Of a DNA stretch of 61,672 nucleotides, positions 42,691 through 51,094 are shown piece by piece. The stretch is taken from assembly GCA_017649485.1 (NCBI GenBank), contig JAGCGS010000024.1, positions 1-61,672 on the forward strand, read 5' to 3'. Position 1 is the stretch's first letter, and each line of letters starts with the position of its first letter. The notes beneath the pieces were generated by a model. The model worked only from the letters and a program-made list of their open reading frames with translations, ran no database searches and had not been told where the DNA came from. A program made the position numbers and the translations under genes. The stretch comes from Bacteroidaceae bacterium (GTDB taxonomy: Bacteria > Bacteroidota > Bacteroidia > Bacteroidales > Bacteroidaceae).

Positions 42691-43788
42691 TTAATCGGCT
42701 ACATCAAACACATAGGCTGTTGTTTGATAATAAACTTCTTTTGGCTTCAATCTAGTCGTGGGGAAATATGGCCTGTTAGGAGAATCAGGGAAATGCTGTG
42801 CTTCAAAACAAATAGCACTGCGAGCAGGGAAAGTAGCCCCATGTGCTCCCTTAAACCCATTGAGCCAGTTGCCTGTATAAAGTTGTACGCCTGGTTCGGT
42901 GGTAAATACCGTCATACGTCGTTTGCTCACAGGGTCAATGCAGATAGCAGCCTCAGAAAATTCCTCAAACTCATCTTTGTTCAGCACATAACAATGGTCG
43001 TAGCCTGTTCCATTCTTCAGTTGCTCGAATGGGTCGTTAATGCGTTCGCCCACGGTGTGTGGGGTGCGGAAATCCATCGGTGTACCTTCCACTTTCAGAA
43101 TCTCGCCTGTAGGGATGGAATCCTTGTCAATAGGCAGGTAGTGGTCGGCATTGATGGTAACGATGTGGTCGAGTATGGTAGAAGTGGGGTTGCCCATACC
43201 TCTCAGGTTGAAGAAACCATGGTTGGTCAGATTGACTACAGTCTCTTTGTCGGTGGTGGCTTTATAAGAGATGTACAAGCCATTATGATTATCGGCCAAT
43301 TCGTACATCATATCCACCGTCAGTTTACCAGGGAAGCCTGCTTCGCCGTCGGCTGATACATATCTAAAAATGATTTTGCTTTCATTGGCATCTACTACAT
43401 CCCAAACACGGGCGTGGAAACCTGTAGGTCCACCATGCAGAGTGTAAGCCCCTTGTGTGAGGTCAAGCTGGTAATCTTGCAAGCCTAATATAAAATGTCC
43501 TTTAGCTATGCGGTTACCATAACGCCCGATAGTGGTTCCAAGAAATGGCTCGGGACTATCGATGACATGCTGTATGGATTCGTGGCTCTGCACCACATTG
43601 GCATAAACTCCCTCTTTGTCGGGTACCATAATGGAGAGTATCGCGCAACCATAGTTGGTTACAGCTACCTCCATACCTAAAGGATTTTTGAGTATGTACA
43701 GGTCTGTTTCTTTTCCCTGTACAGCGGCTTGAAAGTCTTCACGTCTCAAGCCCGAAAGGTTATTAGCATCAAAATTAGTACTCGTCAT
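42691..43788 (-). CDS. galM: Aldose 1-epimerase (mutarotase)
   Basis: 365 residues. It interconverts alpha and beta forms of galactose. Motifs are FLGTTIGRYGNRIAKGHF, LHGGPTGFHARVWD with the His at the sugar-binding site, VNLTNHGFFNLRG with the catalytic His, YDHCYVLN and the catalytic Glu in SAICFEAQHFPDSPN. No signal peptide is visible. It is the first gene of the galactose operon and is divergent from manA. Confidence 0.97.
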   Translation of the reverse strand: MTSTNFDANNLSGLRREDFQAAVQGKETDLYILKNPLGMEVAVTNYGCAILSIMVPDKEGVYANVVQSHESIQHVIDSPEPFLGTTIGRYGNRIAKGHFILGLQDYQLDLTQGAYTLHGGPTGFHARVWDVVDANESKIIFRYVSADGEAGFPGKLTVDMMYELADNHNGLYISYKATTDKETVVNLTNHGFFNLRGMGNPTSTILDHIVTINADHYLPIDKDSIPTGEILKVEGTPMDFRTPHTVGERINDPFEQLKNGTGYDHCYVLNKDEFEEFSEAAICIDPVSKRRMTVFTTEPGVQLYTGNWLNGFKGAHGATFPARSAICFEAQHFPDSPNRPYFPTTRLKPKEVYYQTTAYVFDVAD

Positions 43789-43863
43789 ACTGCGCCTAAT
43801 TTAATTATTATGCAAATAAAGCCATTTTCTTTTATACTAACAAATATTGTCTGCATTTTTTCT

Positions 43864-43871
43864 TATCTTTG
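43864..43871 (+). promoter_or_regulatory. -7 box for manA
   Basis: TATCTTTG, 31 bp upstream of the ATG at 43903, in the galM-manA divergent region. Confidence 0.65.
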
Positions 43872-43902
43872 TGCCCGAAAACAACAAACTATTAGGATTA
43901 AG

Positions 43903-44874
43903 ATGATGTATCCGTTGAAATTTACCCCCATTCTGAAACAAACAATTTGGGGTGGTGATAAGATAAATCAGTTGAAACAAATATCCAATGGCTTGCCATC
44001 TGTGGGTGAGAGTTGGGAGATTTCTGCCGTTGAAGGAGCTGAATCTGTGGTGGCCAATGGCTCTTATAAAGGCTATACATTGCCTCGTCTGATTAAGTTG
44101 ATGAAAGATGAATTGGTCGGTGCAGATAACTATGCTCGCTTTGGTAACAAATTTCCTTTGTTGGTGAAGTTCATTGATGCTCACGATGACCTTTCTGTAC
44201 AGGTGCATCCCGATGATAATTTGGCGATGCAACGCCATCACTCTTTAGGCAAGACAGAGATGTGGTATGTGTTGAAGGCTGATGAGGATGCCAAACTCAT
44301 AGCAGGTTTCTCTCGTAAGATTGATGTTAAACAGTATCGTGAAATGGTGGCAGATGGATCATTTACAGATGCTTTGTTGTCTTACCAGGTTAAAGAAGGA
44401 GATGTCTATTATATACCTGCAGGCAGGGTTCATTGCATCGGCAAGGGAACTATGGTGGTGGAGGTGCAGGAAACCTCTGATGTCACCTATCGTATCTTTG
44501 ATTTCAACCGCAAAGATAAGGATGGTCACACGCGAACCCTGCATGTGGCACAAGCTGCTGATGCCATCGACTTTGATGATATAGCAGGAGAAGCCAAAAT
44601 AGACTATCAGCTCGTTGATAATGAACCGATAGAATTAATATCTTCACCTAAGTTTACTACTTCAGTTTATCATCTTACGGGAGCAATAGAATGTGACTAC
44701 ACAGATCTGGATTCATTTGTCATTTTAGTTTGCACTGTTGGTTCTTGCCAGATTCAGGATGGCGAGACAGAGGAAACCATCCGAGCTGGTGAGTCTGTTT
44801 TGTTAGCTGCATCAACAAAAGAAATCAAGTTAGTGTCTTCAGGTGAAGCTACCCTCCTCGAAGTTTACACTTGA
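43903..44874 (+). CDS. manA: Class I (short-form) mannose-6-phosphate isomerase
   Basis: 323 residues from MMYPLKFTPILKQTIWGGDK; the ATG at 43906 is equally possible. The cupin zinc site is shown by SVQVHPDDN, GKTEMWYVLKA and GRVHCIGKGTMVVEVQE. It interconverts fructose-6-phosphate and mannose-6-phosphate. The length and the KQTIWGG start fit the short bacterial type. It stands alone between the galactose operon and gdhA. Confidence 0.93.
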   Translation: MMYPLKFTPILKQTIWGGDKINQLKQISNGLPSVGESWEISAVEGAESVVANGSYKGYTLPRLIKLMKDELVGADNYARFGNKFPLLVKFIDAHDDLSVQVHPDDNLAMQRHHSLGKTEMWYVLKADEDAKLIAGFSRKIDVKQYREMVADGSFTDALLSYQVKEGDVYYIPAGRVHCIGKGTMVVEVQETSDVTYRIFDFNRKDKDGHTRTLHVAQAADAIDFDDIAGEAKIDYQLVDNEPIELISSPKFTTSVYHLTGAIECDYTDLDSFVILVCTVGSCQIQDGETEETIRAGESVLLAASTKEIKLVSSGEATLLEVYT

Positions 44875-44927
44875 TAACCTCTCATAACTCCCCATTAATC
44901 CCATTTCGTCCATCACACCCATAAATA

Positions 44928-44956
44928 AAGGCAGCTCTTTCCAAAAGAGCTGCCTT
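44928..44956. terminator. Bidirectional terminator between manA and gdhA
   Basis: A perfect 13-bp stem AAGGCAGCTCTTT / AAAGAGCTGCCTT with a 3-nt loop, between two convergent genes. Confidence 0.8.
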
Positions 44957-44994
44957 CATATCGCTGATTATCAATCAATCTTTTTACGCTATAC

Positions 44995-46332
44995 TTATAC
45001 TATACCTTGAGCCATCATAGCCTTGGCTACCTTCATGAAGCCAGCGATGTTAGCACCCTTTACATAATTGATATAACCATCAGGCTCTGTACCATACTTT
45101 ACACAAGCAGCATGAATAGACTCCATGATCCAGTGCAGCTTAGCATCTACCTCTTCTGCGCTCCAAGACAAGTGTTGAGCGTTCTGTGTCATCTCCAAAC
45201 CAGATACTGACACGCCACCAGCGTTAGAAGCCTTACCTGGGGTGTAGAGAATCTTTGCATCCTGGAATACCTTCACTGCCTCTGGAGTAGATGGCATGTT
45301 GGCACCCTCAGAAACGGCAATCACACCATTTGCGATCAGCTTGCGAGCATCGTCGCCGTTGATTTCATTCTGCGTAGCGCAAGGAGTAGCAATGTCGGCC
45401 TTCTCACCCCAAGGACGTGCGCCTGCCACATATTTAACGCCAGGATACTGCTCTGCATATTCGCGGATACGACCACGATACAGATTCTTCAACTCCATGA
45501 TGTAGTCCAACTTCTCACGATCAATTCCATCTGGGTCATAAACATAACCATCAGAGTCGCTCATGGTCATTACCTTACCACCCAACTGCAGAATCTTTTC
45601 AGCGGTGTACTGAGCCACATTACCAGAACCAGAAACTAATACCTTCTTGCCTTCCAAAGTCTCACCACGAGTCTTCAGCATCTCTACCAAGAAATAAATG
45701 TTACCATAGCCAGTAGCTTCGGGGCGAACCAATGAACCGCCAAACTCTAAGCCCTTACCAGTAAATGTACCACTGAAGTCACGAGTTAATTTTTTGTACA
45801 TGCCAAACATATAACCTACCTCACGGCCACCAACACCGATATCACCTGCTGGCACATCGAGTTCTGGACCTACATGACGATGCAACTCCAGCATAAATGC
45901 CTGACAGAAACGCATTACTTCTGCGGCTGACTTGCCACGTGGAGAGAAATCAGAACCACCCTTAGCACCACCCATTGGCAGGGTAGTCAGAGAGTTCTTG
46001 AAAGTCTGCTCAAAAGCCAAGAACTTTAAGATAGACTGGTTTACAGAAGCATGGAAACGGATACCGCCTTTGTACGGGCCAATAGCATTGTTGTGCTGAA
46101 TACGGTAACCCATGTTGGTCTGAACCTTACCTTGGTCATCTACCCAAGTTACACGGAATGAGTTGATGCGATCTGGAATACACAGGCGCTCAATCAGGTT
46201 AGCTGCCTCAAACTCGGGATGTTTGTTGTACTCGTCTTCGATACTGTTTAATACCTCAGAAACTGCCTGAATATACTCTGGCTCATTTGGAAACCTACGA
46301 TTCAGGTCCTCTAATACCTTTGCTACTTTCAT
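44995..46332 (-). CDS. gdhA: NADP-type glutamate dehydrogenase
   Basis: 445 residues, the length of hexameric bacterial GDH. It aminates 2-oxoglutarate with ammonium and NAD(P)H. The active-site region LPMGGAKGGSDFSPRGKS with its Lys, the VPAGDIGVGGREVGYMFG segment and the Rossmann motif VSGSGNVAQYTAEK are complete. It ends GFMKVAKAMMAQGIV. It has its own TACATTTG box and a downstream terminator. The coenzyme is inferred from the family. Confidence 0.97.
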   Translation of the reverse strand: MKVAKVLEDLNRRFPNEPEYIQAVSEVLNSIEDEYNKHPEFEAANLIERLCIPDRINSFRVTWVDDQGKVQTNMGYRIQHNNAIGPYKGGIRFHASVNQSILKFLAFEQTFKNSLTTLPMGGAKGGSDFSPRGKSAAEVMRFCQAFMLELHRHVGPELDVPAGDIGVGGREVGYMFGMYKKLTRDFSGTFTGKGLEFGGSLVRPEATGYGNIYFLVEMLKTRGETLEGKKVLVSGSGNVAQYTAEKILQLGGKVMTMSDSDGYVYDPDGIDREKLDYIMELKNLYRGRIREYAEQYPGVKYVAGARPWGEKADIATPCATQNEINGDDARKLIANGVIAVSEGANMPSTPEAVKVFQDAKILYTPGKASNAGGVSVSGLEMTQNAQHLSWSAEEVDAKLHWIMESIHAACVKYGTEPDGYINYVKGANIAGFMKVAKAMMAQGIV

Positions 46333-46397
46333 ATAATTTTGTTTTTAATAAGTTTGTTTTCTTGTTAATTTGTCTTGTTGTATCATGATTACGGCTG

Positions 46398-46405
46398 CAA
46401 ATGTA
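46398..46405 (-). promoter_or_regulatory. -7 box for gdhA
   Basis: Minus-strand TACATTTG, 65 bp upstream of the gdhA ATG, leaving a leader of about 60 nt. Confidence 0.6.
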
Positions 46406-46498
46406 TAGATAAAAACGGAAACCGCAAACAATTTTACAACTTTTTTGCTATTAAAGATGAAAAAATGTTCACTTTTGAATGAATAATGAATAAAAATG

Positions 46499-46669
46499 TC
46501 ATTTCTTGAGGCTTTTGATGACAGGAATGAATACCAGAGCTGTGCCAATGAAAAGAGAAGTGAGTGTCATGCCGTCAATTCGTTCAGCTTGGGTGAAGAT
46601 GATGAAGCAAATAAGAGCCCATAGCAACACAATGCTGGTCATCTGGAATTTGGAGAGCGGTTTTTTCAT
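46499..46669 (-). CDS. Small two-helix membrane protein
   Basis: 56 residues from MKKPLSKFQMTSIVLLWALI (ATG at 46669). Two membrane helices (SIVLLWALICFIIFTQ and LTSLFIGTALVFIPVI) are joined by ERIDGMT, and the protein ends KSLKK. Such short proteins are common in Bacteroidales but have no known role. A TATCTTCG-like box lies upstream. It is divergent from the amidase gene. Confidence 0.6.
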   Translation of the reverse strand: MKKPLSKFQMTSIVLLWALICFIIFTQAERIDGMTLTSLFIGTALVFIPVIKSLKK

Positions 46670-46748
46670 AATTGTATATATTAATAATAAGGTGATGCGA
46701 AGATACAAAAAAATCTTCTTTTTTTAGGGAAATTCGGTGATAAATATA

Positions 46749-46756
46749 TAAATTTG
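46749..46756 (+). promoter_or_regulatory. -7 box for the amidase operon
   Basis: TAAATTTG at 46749-46756, which favours the ATG at 46797 as the start over the in-frame ATG at 46764, which lies at the expected transcription start. Confidence 0.6.
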
Positions 46757-46796
46757 CCGACAAATGCAATTATACAGGAAAGCTCACGACATACAG

Positions 46797-47894
46797 ATGA
46801 GGCTGATAGCAGTCTTCGTTTGCTGCTTTTTCTGCTTGACATTGGGGGCACAAACTCAATATGCCAAGCCGAAGAAGGGTGAAGGTATCACCGCTTTCCT
46901 ACAGAGGAATGGACGAAACGGGAAAGATTATTACCAAGAGTTCTTGGAACTGAATAAGCAGAAGCTCAAAGGAAAAACCACACTGCTGTTGGGAGTAAGC
47001 TATGCCTTGCCTCCCATCAAACCTACAGCTCAACGACATTCAAAGGCACAGAATGCGCCAGCAAGTGCCAGTAAGGAGCCAAAGGAATCAGAAGCTGGAA
47101 AACCTAACCCGAAGCCGAATGACAGTAAGTCGTTGGATCGGAGGCATGAGATTGGTGCGGAGTTTAATGAGCCGCTATTTGGAAAGGGTTTGGCGAAAGG
47201 CAAAGTGGAGAGCGGCAAGCTAAAAGGGGCTTGCATCTATGTGGTGAGTGGACATGGTGGTCCTGACCCTGGCGCCATTGGTAAAGTTGGTAAGACGGAA
47301 CTTCATGAAGACGAATATGCCTACGATGTGGCTTTGCGTTTGGCGCGCGACTTGATGCAAGAGGGAGCAGAGGTGCATATCATCATACAAGATGCCAAAG
47401 ATGGCATTCGTGATGACCAATACTTGAGCAATAGCAAAAGGGAAACATGTATGGGCAAGACCATTCCTTTGAATCAGGTGGCTCGCTTGCAGCAAAGGTG
47501 TGATGCAATCAACAACTTGTATAAGAAGGAAAAAGACGAATATAAGTATTGCCGTGCTATTTTTTTGCATGTGGATAGCCGAAATGTGGGAGAGCAGATA
47601 GATGTGTTTTTCTACCATCGAGACGGATGGTCGAAAGGGTTGCAGTTAGCAAGCCAGATGCGTAAGACGTTTCAGGAAAAGTATGATCGCCACCAACCCA
47701 ATCGAGGTTTTGAGGGATCGGTTTCGTCACGAGGCTTGTATGTGCTTACGCATACCCAACCTGTATCGGTGTTTGTGGAATTGGGAAATATCCAGAATAG
47801 CCATGACCAGAAGCGTTTTGTGTTGAGTTCAAACCGTCAGGCGTTGGCAAACTGGATTACTGAGGGTTTTATTAAGGACTTTGAAAAGCAATAG
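46797..47894 (+). CDS. N-acetylmuramoyl-L-alanine amidase (Amidase_3), exported
   Basis: 365 residues from MRLIAVFVCCFFCLTLGAQ, a signal peptide. A LysM-like segment (GEGITAFLQRNGRNGKDYYQ) and a Lys/Pro/Ser linker precede the amidase. Zinc ligands are His in VVSGHGGPDPG, Glu in LHEDEYAYD and His in IFLHVDSR, with a catalytic Glu in VFVELGNIQN. It cleaves the amide between MurNAc and the stem peptide. The next gene (DUF4230) starts right after its stop, and a second DUF4230 gene follows. Confidence 0.93.
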   Translation: MRLIAVFVCCFFCLTLGAQTQYAKPKKGEGITAFLQRNGRNGKDYYQEFLELNKQKLKGKTTLLLGVSYALPPIKPTAQRHSKAQNAPASASKEPKESEAGKPNPKPNDSKSLDRRHEIGAEFNEPLFGKGLAKGKVESGKLKGACIYVVSGHGGPDPGAIGKVGKTELHEDEYAYDVALRLARDLMQEGAEVHIIIQDAKDGIRDDQYLSNSKRETCMGKTIPLNQVARLQQRCDAINNLYKKEKDEYKYCRAIFLHVDSRNVGEQIDVFFYHRDGWSKGLQLASQMRKTFQEKYDRHQPNRGFEGSVSSRGLYVLTHTQPVSVFVELGNIQNSHDQKRFVLSSNRQALANWITEGFIKDFEKQ

Positions 47895-47895
47895 A

Positions 47896-48468
47896 ATGAA
47901 ACGACTGATCTACTTGACGGTATGCCTGCTGATGCTGTCTTGCAAAAGCAGACAAGTGAGTGAAGATGAGCTGTTGCACTCCATCAATACCACTCCTATG
48001 CTATACACTGTGCAGTGTGTGGCACAAACTACCGTGATTGAACGCACTTCTCCTGCTATGGGGTTATTAGGACAACGAACAGCCATCATACCCGTTGAAG
48101 CCAATATCAAGGCTGGCATTGATCTCTCGCAACTTAAGAACATACGCATCAGCGGCAAGACGGTGTATATCACCTTGCCAGATCCCGTGATTGAGATTGA
48201 GAGTACTCGTATCCTCAACGAGCAGATAGTCACCTCAGTGGCTCGTCTGCGTTCAGATTTCTCCAACGATGAATTGGCACAGATAGCCCGCAAGGGCACT
48301 GATGCCATCCGTAATGATTTGAGCAAGTACAATTTGGTGATTCCAGCACAAGAACAGGCTGAGGTGGTAATTGCCGCTATCGTCAACCGCATGGGTATGG
48401 AGGCTGTGTTCGAGAACCGTCCTAAGTACGAGAACCAAGATTTGTTTAACCTTGCAAGACCCCGATGA
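47896..48468 (+). CDS. DUF4230 lipoprotein (copy 1)
   Basis: 190 residues from MKRLIYLTVCLLMLSC; lipobox LLMLSC with KSRQVSEDE after it. The domain fits DUF4230: MLYTVQCVAQTTVIER, GLLGQRTAIIPVEANIKAGI, TVYITLPDPVIEIESTRIL and NRMGMEAVFENRPKYENQD. The function is unknown. It starts one base after the amidase stop and overlaps the next DUF4230 gene by 4 bp (ATGA), suggesting a joint envelope role. Confidence 0.85.
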   Translation: MKRLIYLTVCLLMLSCKSRQVSEDELLHSINTTPMLYTVQCVAQTTVIERTSPAMGLLGQRTAIIPVEANIKAGIDLSQLKNIRISGKTVYITLPDPVIEIESTRILNEQIVTSVARLRSDFSNDELAQIARKGTDAIRNDLSKYNLVIPAQEQAEVVIAAIVNRMGMEAVFENRPKYENQDLFNLARPR

Positions 48469-49499
48469 TCGCTATGGATAAAAAGAAGAAAAGAAATATC
48501 ATCATCTGCGCTATCGTTTTGGTCATCGCTTTGATATTGTATTTCACACAAGACGTGGTAAAGGAGGTTTATCATTCCGTTTTCGATGAACGTACAGAGA
48601 TCGGGCATGTGATGTTGTCTGACTTGGCTAAGACAGAAAAGCTGACGGTACTCTCACTTTATAAGGAAGTGGTAGTTAGTCAATATAAAGAAGTGCCTGG
48701 TGTGTTTGGTTCCAAGAAGTATCAGATACACAGTGTTTATCCTGGACGCATCGATGTGGGTTTCGATTTGACTAATTGTTCAGACGATTGGCTTATTATG
48801 CGTGAAGATACCGCCTACGTGAAACTGCCTGCTGTAGATATTCTCAACCAAGGTGGCTGGTTTATTGATGAGGCTGCCCGTCAGACACCAATAGAAGATG
48901 GAGAATGGAGCAATGAGGATTATGCCCGACTTTCTCATCGTGCCAATGCTTTGCTGAAGCGCAACAGTGAGTTGGATAATTGCTATAATATGGCAGAAGA
49001 AAACGGCAAACGAGTTGTGCAGAACCTGTTGCAGGCTATGGGCATCAAGAATGTTAAGGTAGAGGTGGAACCTCGTGATTACTACCGACCTTTCACCCTT
49101 GATTATGATGGCACAGGACGCAAGGGTGTGCATTATGATTTCTATGTCAATGCTTCCAATGGTAATCGTTATGTGAAGTTCGATGATGGAGGCTTGATAT
49201 CATATCAAGGCGATATCGATGATGAGGATTTATATTCTGTCATAGATATGTTTAGCTTCTTTACCCAAGGTAAGGTGTCGCGTCAATGGAACATCAGCAA
49301 GCAGGCAAATCGCCTTAAAATAGATATGGTGAATCCAACGCTGACTGTGGGCACAAAAGCGGCTGATGCATTTATCCGAGGTCGTCGCAAAGCTGATGTA
49401 GAACGTTTGGAAACAGCCCTTCGTCAGCTATTTGGTGACAATATCCAGATTACCATCACTGAGCTTGACCGCAAAGGTTTAGAGCTATATAAATACTAA
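48465..49499 (+). CDS. DUF4230 membrane-anchored protein (copy 2)
   Basis: 344 residues. One N-terminal helix (about 10-28, NIIICAIVLVIALILYF) anchors an external domain. It follows the DUF4230 pattern (LAKTEKLTVLSLYKEVVVSQ, FGSKKYQIHSVYPGRIDVGF, YVKLPAVDILNQGGWFIDE, QNLLQAMGIKNVKVEVEP) and has an extra C-terminal part of about 120 residues. The function is unknown. The 4-bp overlap with copy 1 indicates translational coupling. The stop converges with the AsmA-like gene. Confidence 0.83.
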   Translation: MIAMDKKKKRNIIICAIVLVIALILYFTQDVVKEVYHSVFDERTEIGHVMLSDLAKTEKLTVLSLYKEVVVSQYKEVPGVFGSKKYQIHSVYPGRIDVGFDLTNCSDDWLIMREDTAYVKLPAVDILNQGGWFIDEAARQTPIEDGEWSNEDYARLSHRANALLKRNSELDNCYNMAEENGKRVVQNLLQAMGIKNVKVEVEPRDYYRPFTLDYDGTGRKGVHYDFYVNASNGNRYVKFDDGGLISYQGDIDDEDLYSVIDMFSFFTQGKVSRQWNISKQANRLKIDMVNPTLTVGTKAADAFIRGRRKADVERLETALRQLFGDNIQITITELDRKGLELYKY

Positions 49500-49517
49500 C
49501 CTTCTTTTGGCAATAAC

Positions 49518-51008
49518 TTAATCTTTTTTCTTCTTCTTTGAGAAAATTTTGGGCAGATGAATCTTCACATGCGGCTTGATTTTCATCTTATGCATTTCCT
49601 TTGTATCATCAAAGCTGAATGAGATTGCTGTGTCGGCAATGCGGTTATTATGCTCCAATTCACCCTCGGCAATAGCTCCGTCACTATAGACGGTTACATT
49701 GATATTCTTCATCTTTACCTTTTTGTAATTAGCCTCAATAACTTCTGCCTCTACGGCACCAACAGGCAACTTGCCTCCCTTGGTTCGTCTCACCTCTGCT
49801 GTTCGTTCCTTGGAAATGTCGAATTCGAAGGTAGCTTTAGCGGCAATCTTACCGATATCTTTCATGTCTATCACTTGCCCTAATTCCAAATCCTGCGTAT
49901 TCACTGTGCCGCTAACGTACTTTGTACTATCGTTTAGTGTTAGGTTCTTCAGTTCTAAATGCCCTTTTGAGGTAGAAATTACTCCTGAGAAGACCTCTCG
50001 CTTACGCAAAATACTGAAATTACCCGTATAACGGATGTCACCCAACTTGTTTAGCTGTGTCATCATAAACTGCTTCACTGGGAACTGGTCGATAATCTCA
50101 TGCTTGATGCCACTTTTCGCTAACATCTCGTCCACATGGAAACTGATGTTCAGCAGATATTTATCCCTCAGGTTCTCAATGCCTCCGTTGGCATAAACGT
50201 GCAATCGCTCATCTTTATTGACCACCTTAATATCCCTGAACTGCATTGTGTCGGCATCTCCCTCCACCATCACACTCAGATTCAAGGGCATCGTAAATTG
50301 GCTCAAAGCCCGCGTAAACAATTGTGAGATGTCTTGCAGTACCACGTAAGCTGTCAGTGGCTCTGTGGTGTAATAGCTCATAGCTATATCTTTCTTCTTG
50401 TTGGGCAACCACATCTCCAACCCGGGTATATTGACAATGGTATTCTTATGCTGAATGTGTGCATTGCGGAAATGAATCTGTTGCAGATTGGTTGTAGCAT
50501 CCAACTGCATGTCTTTAATGAAAAATCCTGAGATAGAGTCAGTGGCGTTTAGGTGAACGATAGAGGCTGAAATCGAATCCTTGTTGATGTGATGCACTTG
50601 CAACTTTATGTCAGCCAAGATGTCGAGATGCCCTGCGTCAAACCAACCGCGTTTCGGCTTCCCCTCATTCTTGCGGGGCTTGTGGTTGTCGGTCTTGAAT
50701 CGCAAGCCTTGGATATCCACATCCTTTCCTATGATGTCTAAGTACAGCGAGTTGATGCTTACCGCTGTAGCTGTCTTCCCCTTGGGCAATTCTACGTCAA
50801 CGCCAAACAATTGGGCTTTCAGCTTAAAGAAATTGATACTGATGCTGTCAGCACTCAAAGGCATCTGAAGCTTTTCGCTCAGTCGTCCTGTGGCATATTG
50901 CAACACTTTGTTTTGCACAAAGCTCGTATTGATAGTCAACAGTACGGCCAATACCAAGATGATAACGCCAGCTACCAACCCCAAGATGATTTTACCAATT
51001 GTTTTCAT
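49518..51008 (-). CDS. AsmA-family-like envelope protein
   Basis: 496 residues from MKTIGKIILGLVAGVIILVL; one N-terminal helix. SFVQNKVLQYATGRLSEKLQ and LSADSISINFFKLKAQLFGV are the typical start of AsmA/TamB proteins, which form beta-groove bridges for lipids between membranes. The body is beta-rich with short repeated strands, and the C-terminus ends in a Lys run (SKKKKKD). At about 500 residues it is much shorter than full TamB-like proteins. It is divergent from the sugar porter gene. Confidence 0.8.
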   Translation of the reverse strand: MKTIGKIILGLVAGVIILVLAVLLTINTSFVQNKVLQYATGRLSEKLQMPLSADSISINFFKLKAQLFGVDVELPKGKTATAVSINSLYLDIIGKDVDIQGLRFKTDNHKPRKNEGKPKRGWFDAGHLDILADIKLQVHHINKDSISASIVHLNATDSISGFFIKDMQLDATTNLQQIHFRNAHIQHKNTIVNIPGLEMWLPNKKKDIAMSYYTTEPLTAYVVLQDISQLFTRALSQFTMPLNLSVMVEGDADTMQFRDIKVVNKDERLHVYANGGIENLRDKYLLNISFHVDEMLAKSGIKHEIIDQFPVKQFMMTQLNKLGDIRYTGNFSILRKREVFSGVISTSKGHLELKNLTLNDSTKYVSGTVNTQDLELGQVIDMKDIGKIAAKATFEFDISKERTAEVRRTKGGKLPVGAVEAEVIEANYKKVKMKNINVTVYSDGAIAEGELEHNNRIADTAISFSFDDTKEMHKMKIKPHVKIHLPKIFSKKKKKD

Positions 51009-51061
51009 GTGACACATTACATTTTATTTGGCGAAGATAATGCTTTTTCGTGGTTTTACAT

Positions 51062-51069
51062 TATATTTG
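51062..51069 (+). promoter_or_regulatory. -7 box for the sugar porter gene
   Basis: TATATTTG, 25 bp upstream of the ATG at 51095. Confidence 0.65.
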
Positions 51070-51094
51070 CACATGAAATTCTAAAAATAATAGC

